The notes beneath the pieces were generated by a model. It made no database searches. It saw only the letters and a program-made list of their open reading frames with translations, and had not been told where the DNA came from. Made by a program: the position numbers and the translations under genes. A stretch of DNA of 64,000 nt from Aquibium microcysteis (GTDB taxonomy: Bacteria; Pseudomonadota; Alphaproteobacteria; Rhizobiales; Rhizobiaceae). Location of the stretch: positions 3,958,001-4,022,000 of the forward strand of contig NZ_CP061080.1 of assembly GCF_014495845.1 (NCBI RefSeq). The letters are read 5' to 3'. Positions within the stretch are counted from its first letter, which is position 1. Every line of letters begins with the position of its first letter. Below are positions 28,969-39,311 of the stretch, one piece after another.

Positions 28969-31855
28969 GGCCTCGAAGAAACCGCCGACGGGTCGGGACG
29001 AATCCGCGCCGCCCCCCTTTTTCGAATGCCTCGATTTCCATCTGAAGTTCGGAACCCGCCCCGGCGGCTCGCCCGACCGGGCGGGCGTCGAATGGACGGT
29101 GAAGGCCTTCGCGGAGGCGTCCGGCGTCGACGAGCGGACCGTCCGGAACTGGCGAATCGGCGCGACGAAACCGGGTTCCGACGACGTCGCTCGGATGGAG
29201 GGCATTCTCTTCGGCGACGATCCGGCCTTTGCCGAATGGCGAGCCGAATTCCGGACCGCTCCCCGCGTCAGGCGCGTGAAGGCCAAGACGGCTCCGGCAG
29301 CGGCCGCGGAAGCTAAATCCTCACCGCACAAGCCGCGCAACCTCCCCTTCGCCTCCCTCGGCAGCCTGTTCAAGGGCCGCGCGGACGAACTGGCGCGCCT
29401 CCACGCGGCCCTTTCGGCCGGCGGCTCCGACGGCATCGCCATCGCCGGCCATGCGCTGCATGGGCTCGGCGGCATCGGCAAGACGCAGCTTGCGATCGAG
29501 TATGCCCATGCCCATGACGAGGATTATCGCGCGCTGCTCTTCCTTCCTTGCGGCAGCCCGCAACTCGTCGCATCCGGCCTCGCCGCTCTGGCCGGGTCCG
29601 ACGTGCTGGATCTGCCCGAGCAGCACGAGACCGACGAAGCCCGACGGGCGAATGCCGCCCTGCGCTGGCTGAGCGCCAATCCCGGCTGGCTCCTGATCCT
29701 CGACAACGTGGACGACGAGGCCGCGCTGGCCGCGATGGAAGCCCTGCGGCCGAGGCTAAAGGGTGGCAGCGTGCTCATCACCGGCAGGCTGAATGCCTGG
29801 CCGGCCGGCGTGGCCTCGATCGAGCTGGACGTGCTCGACCCGGATTCGGCCGCGGCCTTCCTTCTCGACCGGACCGAAGGCGCCCGCCGGAAGACCCCGG
29901 ATGATGGAGCCCGCGCGGCCGACATCGCACGGGAACTGGACGGGCTGGCCCTGGCCCTCGCCCAGGCCGCCGCCTACGTCTGCGTGACCCGGATCTCGCT
30001 CGGCCAGTATCTCGATCGGTGGCGCAGCCGTCGCGACGAGGTCGCCCAATGGTTCGATCGCTCGCTGGTCAGCTACAACCACGACGTCGGTTTCGCGGCC
30101 ACATGGGCCACTTCCGTGGAGCACCTGTCGGACGCCGGCCGGGCCTTGCTGGAGCGTCTGGCCTTCATGGCCCCGGAGCCGATTCCCGACGTCCTTTTCG
30201 ATGCCGGGGGCGCGAGCAAGGCCCGGGACGAACTCATGCGCTACTCGCTGGTGAAGCGGACGGACCTCAGCGGCGGCACCCTGCCCGGCGTCGGCATGCA
30301 TCGGCTGGTGCAGCAGCAAAGCCGGTCCGCAATGCCGGCTGGGCGCCGAGAGGAGGCCCTGAAGGAGGTACTGGACTGGCTCTTGCCTATATTCGCCTCC
30401 GGCTCGACCGCCAGCGACGCCCTGCCGCTGTTGACGCTGTTGGTCCCGCATGCCGAGGCCGTCACCGCACACCTCGATGCGAGCGCCGGGCCATTCGACA
30501 CCGGCCTGCGTCGCAAGCTGCTGATCCTACACGGCACGCTCGGCGACGTTCATGCCAACCGCGGCAATCTTCGGCAGGCAGCGGTTGATTTCGACCGCGC
30601 CGTACGAGATGCGGAACGACTGGTCGATATCGACCCGGCGAACACCGAGTGGCAGCGCGATCTCTCGGTCAGCCTCAACAAGCTCGGCGACGTCGAGCTT
30701 CGACTCGGCAACGGCGACGCCGCCCTCGACGCCTGCCGCAAGGGCCTCGCCATCCGCGAGATGCTCGCTCTCCGCGACTCGACAAACACCGACTGGCAGC
30801 GCGATCTCTCGGTCAGCCTGAACAGGATCGGCGACGTCGAGCTTCGGCTCGGCAACGGCGACGCCGCCCGCGACGCCTTCCGCAAGGGCCTCGCCATCGC
30901 CGAGGCGCTCGCCCTCCGCGACCCGGCGAACACGCAATGGCAGCGCGATCTCTCGGTCAGCCTGGACAGGATCGGCGACGTCGAGCTTCGGCTCGGCAGC
31001 GGCGACGCAGCTCTCGACGCCTACCGCAAGAGCCTCGCCATCCGCGAGATGCTCGCCCGCCGCGACCCGGCGAACACGCAGTGGCAGCGCGATCTCTCAG
31101 TCAGCCTGACCAAGATCGGCGACGTCGAGCTTCGGCTCGGCAATCGCGACGCCGCCCTCGACGCCTACCGCAAGGGCCTCGCCATCCGCGAGATGCTCGC
31201 CCGCCGCGACCCGGCGAACACCGTCTGGCAGCGCGATCTCTCGGTCAGCCTGACCCAGATCGGCGACGTCGAGCTTCTGCTAGGCGACGGAGACGCCGCC
31301 CTCGACGCCTTCCGCAAGAGCCTCGCCATCCGCGAAGCGCTCGGACGCCGCGACCCGGCGAACACCGAGTGGCAGCGCGATCTCTCGGTCAGCCTGAACC
31401 GGATCGGCGATTTCGATTTGCGGCTCGGCAACGGCGACACCGCTCTCGACGCCTTCCGCAAGGGCCGCGCTATCGCCGAAGTGCTCGCCCGCCGCGACCC
31501 GGCGAACACGGAGTGGCAGCGCGATCTCTCGATAAGCCTTAACAAGATCGGCGACGTCGAGCTTCGGCTCGGAGACGCCGACGCCGCCCGCGACGTCTTC
31601 CGCAAGGGCCTCGCCATCGCCGAGGCGCTCGCCCGCCGCGACCCGGCGAATACCGAGTGGCAGCGCGATCTGATCATCTCGAACGTCAAGCTCGCCGAAG
31701 CTGGCGACCGGCCCGCCGAGCGATACCGAGCCGCGCTGGCGATCGCCGAGGAACTGCAGGGCGCGGGCCGGCTGGCGCCGACTGACGGTGGGATGATCGA
31801 CGAACTGAAGCGGCGGCTGGCCGGTGCCGGCAACAGCCCGGAAGGCAGCGCGTGA
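28967..31855 (+). CDS. STAND (NB-ARC-like) ATPase with N-terminal HTH and 48-residue TPR-like repeats
   Basis: A 962-residue multidomain protein of the signal-transduction ATPase class that includes AfsR-type regulators and bacterial NLR-like defence proteins. The start is GTG 28967; the frame is open to 28643 but that stretch is antisense to another gene and not protein-like. Residues 20-90 form a helix-turn-helix-like domain (KAFAEASGVDERTVRNWRIG). The NTPase has Walker A GLGGIGKT (166-173) and Walker B LLILDNVDD (about 242-250), followed by winged-helix sequence and an MHD-like MHRLVQ (444-449). From 562 to 897 there are seven units of exactly 48 residues starting WQRDLSVSL. No toxic effector domain (TIR, nuclease, protease) is visible. 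Ligand and output unknown. Confidence 0.9.
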   Translation: MASKKPPTGRDESAPPPFFECLDFHLKFGTRPGGSPDRAGVEWTVKAFAEASGVDERTVRNWRIGATKPGSDDVARMEGILFGDDPAFAEWRAEFRTAPRVRRVKAKTAPAAAAEAKSSPHKPRNLPFASLGSLFKGRADELARLHAALSAGGSDGIAIAGHALHGLGGIGKTQLAIEYAHAHDEDYRALLFLPCGSPQLVASGLAALAGSDVLDLPEQHETDEARRANAALRWLSANPGWLLILDNVDDEAALAAMEALRPRLKGGSVLITGRLNAWPAGVASIELDVLDPDSAAAFLLDRTEGARRKTPDDGARAADIARELDGLALALAQAAAYVCVTRISLGQYLDRWRSRRDEVAQWFDRSLVSYNHDVGFAATWATSVEHLSDAGRALLERLAFMAPEPIPDVLFDAGGASKARDELMRYSLVKRTDLSGGTLPGVGMHRLVQQQSRSAMPAGRREEALKEVLDWLLPIFASGSTASDALPLLTLLVPHAEAVTAHLDASAGPFDTGLRRKLLILHGTLGDVHANRGNLRQAAVDFDRAVRDAERLVDIDPANTEWQRDLSVSLNKLGDVELRLGNGDAALDACRKGLAIREMLALRDSTNTDWQRDLSVSLNRIGDVELRLGNGDAARDAFRKGLAIAEALALRDPANTQWQRDLSVSLDRIGDVELRLGSGDAALDAYRKSLAIREMLARRDPANTQWQRDLSVSLTKIGDVELRLGNRDAALDAYRKGLAIREMLARRDPANTVWQRDLSVSLTQIGDVELLLGDGDAALDAFRKSLAIREALGRRDPANTEWQRDLSVSLNRIGDFDLRLGNGDTALDAFRKGRAIAEVLARRDPANTEWQRDLSISLNKIGDVELRLGDADAARDVFRKGLAIAEALARRDPANTEWQRDLIISNVKLAEAGDRPAERYRAALAIAEELQGAGRLAPTDGGMIDELKRRLAGAGNSPEGSA
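30650..31657 (+). repeat. Seven tandem 144-bp coding repeats (48-residue TPR-like units)
   Basis: Trp codons of WQRDLS begin at 30650, 30794, 30938, 31082, 31226, 31370 and 31514 and again at 31658, an exact 144-base period with no indels. Each unit contains GDVELRLG.GDAA.DA.RK.LAI.E.LA.RDPANT, a helix pair like a TPR plus an extra 14 residues. Nucleotide identity between units is high, implying recent duplication or gene conversion. A degenerate unit precedes (about 30530-30649) and a truncated one follows. Confidence 0.93.
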
Positions 31856-32052
31856 GCCCTGCGCCGCCGGGCTGCAGCCCGGTTCCATGTCCATGCGTCA
31901 TCAATTCGTGAACGCGCCGATGGAACGGTGCGGGCCGGTCGCGACTTGATGGGGCAACTCGCCGCCACGGCGAATGGAATCAGACTGAATCGCAACCGCG
32001 CCGGACGGCGCCGCGACGCCGCACACAAGCGCGGCGACAGGAGACCTGTCCC

Positions 32053-32448
32053 ATGAAGCACCTCACGATCGCCGCCGCCTTCACCGCCATCGTCGCCGTC
32101 AGCGCCGCAGCCATTGCCGCGCAGGACGACGCCCGCCCCGTCGGCGAGCCGTCGCCCGAACGTTTCGCCTACACCGAGACGGCCGCCCCGTCCGTCCCCG
32201 CCCCGCCCGCATCGAGCCTGAACCTCTGCGGCGAGCGCGAGCGGATGGTGCGCGATCTCGACCGCGAGTTCCACGAGCTGCCGCTCGCCTCCGGGCTGGT
32301 CGACGAGGACGCGGTGATGGAGATCTTCGTTTCGGCCGCGGGCACCTGGACGATCCTCGCCACCGGCACCGACGGCCTGTCCTGCGTGATGGCAGTGGGC
32401 GAAGGTTTCGACGCGGCTGCCCCGCGCGTGCTGGGCGTCGGCGCCTGA
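32053..32448 (+). CDS. Exported protein of unknown function
   Basis: A 131-residue product with a clear signal peptide (MKHLTIAAAFTAIVAVSAAAIAA) and a ribosome-binding site ACAGGAG 10 bases before the ATG. After a Pro-rich linker, the folded part begins CGERERMVRDLDREF and contains DEDAVMEIFVSAAGTWTILATG and a second Cys in GLSCVMAVGEGF, so one disulfide is likely. Similar short exported proteins occur in alphaproteobacteria, but I know no function. It stands alone, tail to tail with the GntR gene. Confidence 0.85.
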   Translation: MKHLTIAAAFTAIVAVSAAAIAAQDDARPVGEPSPERFAYTETAAPSVPAPPASSLNLCGERERMVRDLDREFHELPLASGLVDEDAVMEIFVSAAGTWTILATGTDGLSCVMAVGEGFDAAAPRVLGVGA

Positions 32449-32569
32449 GAGGATGTGAGAGAACGCCCGCTTCCGCGCAGTCGACCCGGCGATTTCGAGG
32501 ATTTCAGTGGACACTCTGTCGCATCCTCGATTCACACACCCCCACGCGGCGCGAACGCGGAGCGCGCCT

Positions 32570-33226
32570 TCAGCGGCGCGCCGCAGCCTCGGCATGGCCG
32601 CGGATCAGCGCCATGAGCCGGCCCGCCTGCCGCCCCGCCTCGTCCGCGTCGCCGTCGAGGATGGCGCGGATCACGGCCACGTGCCGCTCGGCCGCGACGG
32701 CGAGCCCCGTCTCGGCCTTGTAGCGGAACCAGAAGCGGCGGCTGTGCGTCTGCAGCGGCGCGGCGATCCGCGCCGCGAACGGATTGTCGGCGGCGAGCGC
32801 CATCGCCTCGTCGAGGCTCTTGTCGGCTTCCATGAAGGCGATGACGTTGCCGCTGACCACCGCGCGCTGCATGGCGCTCGCCGCCTCCGAGAACAGGAGC
32901 GCCGCCTCCCGCGTCGCATGCCGGGCGGCGGCGCGTGCCATCGCCACCTCCACGCCTTCGCGCGCCTCCACCACGCGCAGCCAGTCGCCCGGATCGAGCG
33001 GCGCCACCGCGATGCCCGCGCGCGGCCGGATCTCGAGCAACCCCTCCCAGGCCAGCCGCTGGATCGCCTCGCGCACGGGCGTGCGGCCGAGCTGCAGCCG
33101 CTCGATCAGCGCGCCCTCCGTCGTCGTGGCGCCCGGCGCCAGATCGAGGATCACGATCATCCGTTCCAGCGCGCGATAGGCGCGCAGCGCAGCGGTCTGC
33201 CGGGCGGGATCGCGGGTCCGAGGCAT
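32570..33226 (-). CDS. GntR-family regulator (FadR/FCD type) of the hydroxyproline module
   Basis: A 218-residue regulator starting at ATG 33226 with AGGA upstream. The N-terminal winged helix reads ALIERLQLGRTPVREAIQRLAWEGLL, followed by an all-helical FCD-type effector domain (EAREGVEVAMARAAARHAT). It is divergent from the FAD dehydrogenase and epimerase genes. A perfect 17-bp palindrome in between is the likely operator. Probably a repressor released by hydroxyproline or a breakdown product; this is inferred from context. Confidence 0.92.
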   Translation of the reverse strand: MPRTRDPARQTAALRAYRALERMIVILDLAPGATTTEGALIERLQLGRTPVREAIQRLAWEGLLEIRPRAGIAVAPLDPGDWLRVVEAREGVEVAMARAAARHATREAALLFSEAASAMQRAVVSGNVIAFMEADKSLDEAMALAADNPFAARIAAPLQTHSRRFWFRYKAETGLAVAAERHVAVIRAILDGDADEAGRQAGRLMALIRGHAEAAARR

Positions 33227-33292
33227 GGGCTGTCGTCCTGCTCCCCTTGCTCCACGGCGGCGCCCGGTGTTTGACGGCGGGTCATACGCCAG

Positions 33293-33309
33293 ATATATCA
33301 GTGATATAT
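33293..33309. promoter_or_regulatory. Palindromic GntR-type operator
   Basis: ATATATCA-G-TGATATAT is a perfect inverted repeat with a single central base. It lies between the divergent gntR (start 33226) and dehydrogenase (start 33335) genes, 25 bases before the latter. Confidence 0.75.
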
Positions 33310-33334
33310 CAAACCGGGACCGGGTGCGAAAGTC

Positions 33335-34597
33335 ATGGATGCGAGAAGCCCGGCCGCAGCGCCGGCAGGCACGGTGATCGTCGGCGCCGGCATCGTCGGC
33401 ATCTGCACCGCCATCCGCCTCGCCGGCCAGGGCGCCGCCGTCACCGTGATCGACCGCACCGGCATCTGCGAGGAGACGAGTTCGGGCAACGCCGCCGCCT
33501 TTGCCTTCTCCGACGTCCTTCCTCTGGCGCAGAAGGGCATGATTCGCAACCTGCCGCGCTGGCTGGCCGATCCGCTGGGGCCGCTCGCCATCCCGCCTGC
33601 CTATTTGCCGCGCCTGGCCCCCTGGCTCGTCCGCTTCTGGCGCGCCGGCCGCGCCGCGGTCTACGAACCGGCGCTCGCCGCGCAGGCCTCTCTCATGACG
33701 CTCGCGGAGGCCGAATGGATGGCGCTGATGGCCGAGAGCGGCACGCGTCCCATGCTGCGCGAGGACGGCTCGCTCGAACTCTACGAGAGCGAGGCCGAAT
33801 TCGCCGCCAGCCTGCCCGGCTGGGCGGCGCGCAAGCGCTTCGGCATCGAGTTCCGCCACGTCGACGGGGCCGATCTCGCCGCTTTGCAGCCCGGCCTCTC
33901 GCCGCAGTTCGTCCGGGGCACCTTCGTGCCGGGCTGGAAGACGGTCGCCGACCCGAAGCTGCTCGGCAAGGCGCTGTGGGCGCATGCCGAGAGCCTCGGC
34001 GTCCACTTCCGCCCGGGCGAGGCAACGGGCGTCGAGGCGGGACCGTCTGGCGCCCGGCTGACCCTGCGCGACGGCACCGTGATCGCCGCATCGAAGCTGG
34101 TGATCGCCGCCGGCGCCTGGTCGCACCGCCTCGCCCGCCAGCTCGGTGACCGCATCCCGCTCGAGACCGAACGCGGCTACAACACCACGCTTCCCTCCGG
34201 CGCCTTCGACGTCCGGCGCCAGCTCATCTTCTCCGGCCACGGCTTCGTCGTCACGCCGCTCGAGACGGGCCTGCGCATCGGCGGCGCGGTGGAACTCGCC
34301 GGCCTCGACGCGCCGCCGAACTACGCCCGCGCGCAAGCCATGCTGGAGAAGACGAAGCGCTTCCTGCCCGGCCTGCGCACCGAGGGCGGGCGCGAATGGA
34401 TGGGCTTTCGCCCCTCGCTCCCCGACTCGCTGCCCGTGATCGGCCGCGCGTCGCGCAGCACCCACGTCCTCTACGCCTTCGGCCACGGCCATCTCGGCCT
34501 GACCCAGGCCGCCGCCACCGCCCGCCTCGTCGCCGACCTCGCCGCAGGCCGGCCGGCGGCGCTCGACCTGTCGCCCTTCAGCCCGCACCGCTTCTGA
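33335..34597 (+). CDS. FAD-dependent D-amino-acid dehydrogenase, probably cis-4-hydroxy-D-proline dehydrogenase
   Basis: A DadA/DAO-family flavoenzyme of 420 residues. The Rossmann FAD site GTVIVGAGIVGICTAI is at about 12-27, and the C-terminal FAD contact HGHLGLTQAAAT is near 385. DadA-type enzymes oxidise D-amino acids to imino acids and pass electrons to the respiratory chain. Because the next gene encodes a hydroxyproline 2-epimerase, the substrate is most likely cis-4-hydroxy-D-proline. The two genes are 35 bases apart, same strand, behind the palindromic operator. Confidence 0.88.
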   Translation: MDARSPAAAPAGTVIVGAGIVGICTAIRLAGQGAAVTVIDRTGICEETSSGNAAAFAFSDVLPLAQKGMIRNLPRWLADPLGPLAIPPAYLPRLAPWLVRFWRAGRAAVYEPALAAQASLMTLAEAEWMALMAESGTRPMLREDGSLELYESEAEFAASLPGWAARKRFGIEFRHVDGADLAALQPGLSPQFVRGTFVPGWKTVADPKLLGKALWAHAESLGVHFRPGEATGVEAGPSGARLTLRDGTVIAASKLVIAAGAWSHRLARQLGDRIPLETERGYNTTLPSGAFDVRRQLIFSGHGFVVTPLETGLRIGGAVELAGLDAPPNYARAQAMLEKTKRFLPGLRTEGGREWMGFRPSLPDSLPVIGRASRSTHVLYAFGHGHLGLTQAAATARLVADLAAGRPAALDLSPFSPHRF

Positions 34598-34632
34598 GAC
34601 GATCCCGCAACCGAACCTCCGCGAGTCCGCCC

Positions 34633-35634
34633 ATGGCACGCCATTCCTTCCACTGCATCGACGGCCACACTTGCGGCAACCCGGTCCGCCTCGTCGCGGG
34701 CGGCGGGCCGCTGCTCCGGGGCACCACGATGATGGAGCGGCGCGCGCATTTCCTGGCCGAGTTCGACTGGATCCGCACCGGCCTGATGTTCGAGCCGCGC
34801 GGCCACGACATGATGTCGGGATCGATCCTCTATCCGCCGACCCGCGAGGACTGCGACGTCGGCATCCTGTTCATCGAGACGTCGGGCTGCCTGCCGATGT
34901 GCGGCCACGGCACCATCGGCACCGTCACGATGGCGATCGAGCACGGCCTCGTCCGCCCGAAGACCCCGGGCGTGCTGCGCCTCGACACGCCGGCCGGCCT
35001 CGTCGTCGCCGAATACCGCCAGGAGGGCGAATATGTCGAGGAGGTGCGCATCACCAACGTCCCGTCCTTCCTGCATTCGCAGGGCCTGACGGTGGACTGT
35101 CCCGACCTCGGCACCCTGACGGTGGACGTCGCCTATGGCGGCAATTTCTACGCCATCGTCGAGCCGCAGGCGAACTACCGCGACATGGCCGACCACACGG
35201 CGGGCCAGCTGATCGGCTGGAGCCCGGTGCTGCGCCGGCGGCTGAACGAGGCCTACGCCTTCGAGCACCCGGAGAATCCGTCGATCCGCGGCCTGTCGCA
35301 CATCCTGTGGACGGGCCGGCCGACCGTCGAAGGCGCGCATGCCCGAAACGCGGTCTTCTACGGCGACAAGGCGATCGACCGCTCGCCCTGCGGCACCGGC
35401 ACCTCGGCCCGCATGGCGCAGCTTCATGCCACCGGCCGGCTCGCCGTCGGCGAGGACTTCGTCCACGAGTCGATCATCGGCTCGCTGTTCAAGGGACGTG
35501 CGGAGCGCGAACTCGACCTCGCGGGCCGCAGGGCCATCATCCCCTCCGTCGGCGGCTGGGCGCGGATGACCGGCTACAACACCATCTTCATCGACGACCG
35601 CGACCCCTTCGCCCGCGGATTCGTCGTGGCGTGA
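34633..35634 (+). CDS. 4-hydroxyproline 2-epimerase (proline racemase family)
   Basis: Interconverts trans-4-hydroxy-L-proline and cis-4-hydroxy-D-proline, the first step of hydroxyproline catabolism. The 333-residue product starts at ATG 34633. Both catalytic Cys residues are present: Cys90 in PMCGHGTIGT and Cys253 in SPCGTGTSARMA. This marks a two-base epimerase; the related trans-3-hydroxyproline dehydratase has Thr at the second position. Second gene of a two-gene operon; the downstream pathway enzymes (deaminase, alpha-ketoglutarate semialdehyde dehydrogenase) are not in this window. Confidence 0.93.
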   Translation: MARHSFHCIDGHTCGNPVRLVAGGGPLLRGTTMMERRAHFLAEFDWIRTGLMFEPRGHDMMSGSILYPPTREDCDVGILFIETSGCLPMCGHGTIGTVTMAIEHGLVRPKTPGVLRLDTPAGLVVAEYRQEGEYVEEVRITNVPSFLHSQGLTVDCPDLGTLTVDVAYGGNFYAIVEPQANYRDMADHTAGQLIGWSPVLRRRLNEAYAFEHPENPSIRGLSHILWTGRPTVEGAHARNAVFYGDKAIDRSPCGTGTSARMAQLHATGRLAVGEDFVHESIIGSLFKGRAERELDLAGRRAIIPSVGGWARMTGYNTIFIDDRDPFARGFVVA

Positions 35635-35640
35635 GGACCG

Positions 35641-35661
35641 GGCGCCCGTCATGCGGGCGCC
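35641..35661 (+). terminator. Hairpin after the hydroxyproline operon
   Basis: GGCGCCCG/CGGGCGCC, an 8-bp perfect stem with a 5-base loop, 7 bases past the epimerase stop. No T tract. The remaining 260 bases up to livH are a leader without a gene. Confidence 0.5.
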
Positions 35662-35920
35662 ACAATCGGGCCACCGCACGCAATCTTCTTCGAAGGACGA
35701 CGTCGGCTGCAGGCTTTTCTTCCGACTTTCCGCTCGCTGCGACGTTTTTAGGCAAGGACATTGCCATGGGCCAGTGCTAGGGTCCGCGCTGGTCCAGCCG
35801 CTACGGACGCAAAGGCAGGCGGGTGATTTCCCGTTGCAATCGCGATTCTTGGGGCTACGACTAGGGGAACATCAACAAGGTGCGGGCCACGCAGCCAGCG
35901 CCAGGGGAGTCACAGAGACG

Positions 35921-36849
35921 ATGGAATATTTCGTCCAGCAGCTTATCAACGGGCTGACGCTGGGGTCGATCTACGGGCTGATCGCAATCGGTTACACGAT
36001 GGTCTACGGCATCATCGGCATGATCAATTTCGCCCATGGCGACATCTTCATGGTGGGCTCCTTCATCGCGCTGGCGACCTTCCTGATCCTGACAACCGTG
36101 TTCGGCTTCGTCTTCCTGCCCGTCATCCTGCTGATCGTGCTGATCGTGGCGATGCTGTTCACCTCCGCCTGGGGCTGGACCGTGGAGCGGCTCGCCTACC
36201 GGCCCCTGCGCGGCTCGTTCCGCCTGGCGCCGCTCATCACCGCCATCGGCATGTCGATCGTGCTGCAGAACTTCGTCCAGGTCACCCAGGGCGCCCGCAA
36301 CAAGCCGATCCCTCCGCAGATCCAGGGCGGCGTCACCATCATGGAGGGCGTCACCGAGAACGGCCCGATCGCCGTACAGCTCTCCTACATGCAGATCATC
36401 ATCATCGTCACCACCGTGCTGCTGATGATCGGCTTCACGCTCCTGATCAACCGGACCCCGCTCGGCCGCGCCCAGCGCGCCTGCGAGCAGGACCGCAAGA
36501 TGGCGGCACTGCTCGGCGTCAACGTCGATCGCACCATCTCGCTGACCTTCGTCATGGGTGCAGCACTCGCGTCCGTGGCCGGTCTGATGTTCCTCCTGCT
36601 CTACGGCGTGATCGACTTCTACATCGGCTTCCTCGCAGGGGTTAAAGCCTTCACCGCGGCCGTGCTCGGCGGCATCGGCTCATTGCCCGGCGCCATGCTC
36701 GGCGGCCTGCTGATCGGCCTGATCGAAGTCTTCTGGTCGGGCTATTTCACCATCGAGTACAAGGACGTCGCCGCCTTCTCGATCCTCGCCATCGTGCTGA
36801 TCTTCCTGCCCTCCGGGCTGCTCGGCAAGCCGGAAGTGGAGAAGGTCTG

Positions 36850-36850
<1 letters not shown>
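35921..36850 (+). CDS. livH: Branched-chain amino-acid ABC transporter permease LivH
   Basis: Inner-membrane permease, 309 residues with about eight hydrophobic helices, of the LivH subfamily (YGLIAIGYTMVYGIIGMINFAHGD near the N terminus, EAA-like loop RACEQDRKMAALLGVNVDRTI). It pairs with LivM to form the channel for leucine, isoleucine, valine or other amino acids. The start is 35921; the open frame upstream is leader. The stop overlaps the livM start by one base. Confidence 0.96.
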
Positions 36851-38300
<1,450 letters not shown>

Positions 38301-38301
<1 letters not shown>

Positions 38302-39311
38302 TGGTTTCCGCAAGTCAGAGCGCTGCCGCTGCAGCCGCGCCGATGCACGGCGCGCCCCGCAACTGGGACGTCGACCCTGTCCTCACCGTCGAACACCTGA
38401 CCATGCGCTTCGGCGGCCTGGTCGCGGTCAACGACCTGTCCTTCAACGTCGGGCGCGGCGACATCACCGCGCTCATCGGCCCCAACGGCGCCGGCAAGAC
38501 GACCGTGTTCAACTGCGTGACGGGCTTCTACAAGCCGACCGAGGGCCGCACCGTGATGCGCCACGGCGAAGGCCTGCTGCAGGATCTCGTTGAGGAAGTG
38601 ACCGCCGGCGGTCTGCGCTCTGTGCAGAAGGGGGACAGAGCCGTCTTCCTGCTGGAGCGCATGCCCGACTTCGAAATCTCGCACCATGCGAAGGTGGCCC
38701 GCACCTTCCAGAACATCCGCCTGTTCGGCGGCATGACGGTTCTCGAGAACCTGATGGTGGCGCAGCACAACGTGCTGATGAAGGCGTCCGTCTTCACCAT
38801 CGGCGGTCTTCTCGGGCTACCCCGGTACCGGGTGGCCGAGAAGGCGGCGAGGGAGAAGGCGGTATACTGGCTCGAGCGGACGAAACTGATCGACCGGGCC
38901 GACGATCCCGCCGCCGACCTGCCCTACGGCGACCAGCGCCGGCTTGAAATCGCCCGCGCGATGTGCACGGAGCCGCATCTTCTGTGCCTCGACGAGCCGG
39001 CGGCCGGCCTGAACCCGCGCGAATCGCAGGAACTGAACGCGCTGCTGAAATTCATCCGCGCCGAGCACGGCACCTCCATCCTGCTCATCGAGCACGACAT
39101 GGGAGTCGTCATGGAAATCTCCGACCACGTGGTGGTGCTCGACTACGGCGTGAAGATCGCCGACGGCGACGCCTCTGAGGTAAGGAACGATCCGAAGGTC
39201 ATCGCCGCCTATCTCGGCGTCGAGGACGAGGACGAGATCGACATTCCCGAAGTGAAGCAAGATCTGTCCGCCGCTGAAAGGCAGGCCGGGCAGGACGGGG
39301 GCATGGCATGA
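38301..39311 (+). CDS. livG: Branched-chain amino-acid ABC transporter ATPase LivG
   Basis: ATP-binding subunit, 336 residues. Walker A is GPNGAGKTT (about 56-64), and Walker B with the D-loop is LLCLDEPAAGLNP. The signature region LPYGDQRRLEIARA replaces the canonical LSGGQ, as in all LivG. Compared with E. coli LivG (about 255 residues) it has extensions at both ends and an insert of about 25 residues before the Q-loop (LLQDLVEEVTAGGLRSVQKG), which occurs in rhizobial homologues. The end overlaps livF by 4 bases. Confidence 0.96.

Noticed and set aside
30650..31657. Regular 144-base repeats considered as a CRISPR-like or satellite array
   Set aside because: The repeats are in frame within a single coding sequence and encode conserved TPR-like units; no short repeat-spacer structure or cas genes.
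38619..38640. GGGGGACAG inside livG, like the REP-like core
   Set aside because: It encodes conserved-looking residues (QKGDRA) in an insert shared by rhizobial LivG and forms no hairpin.
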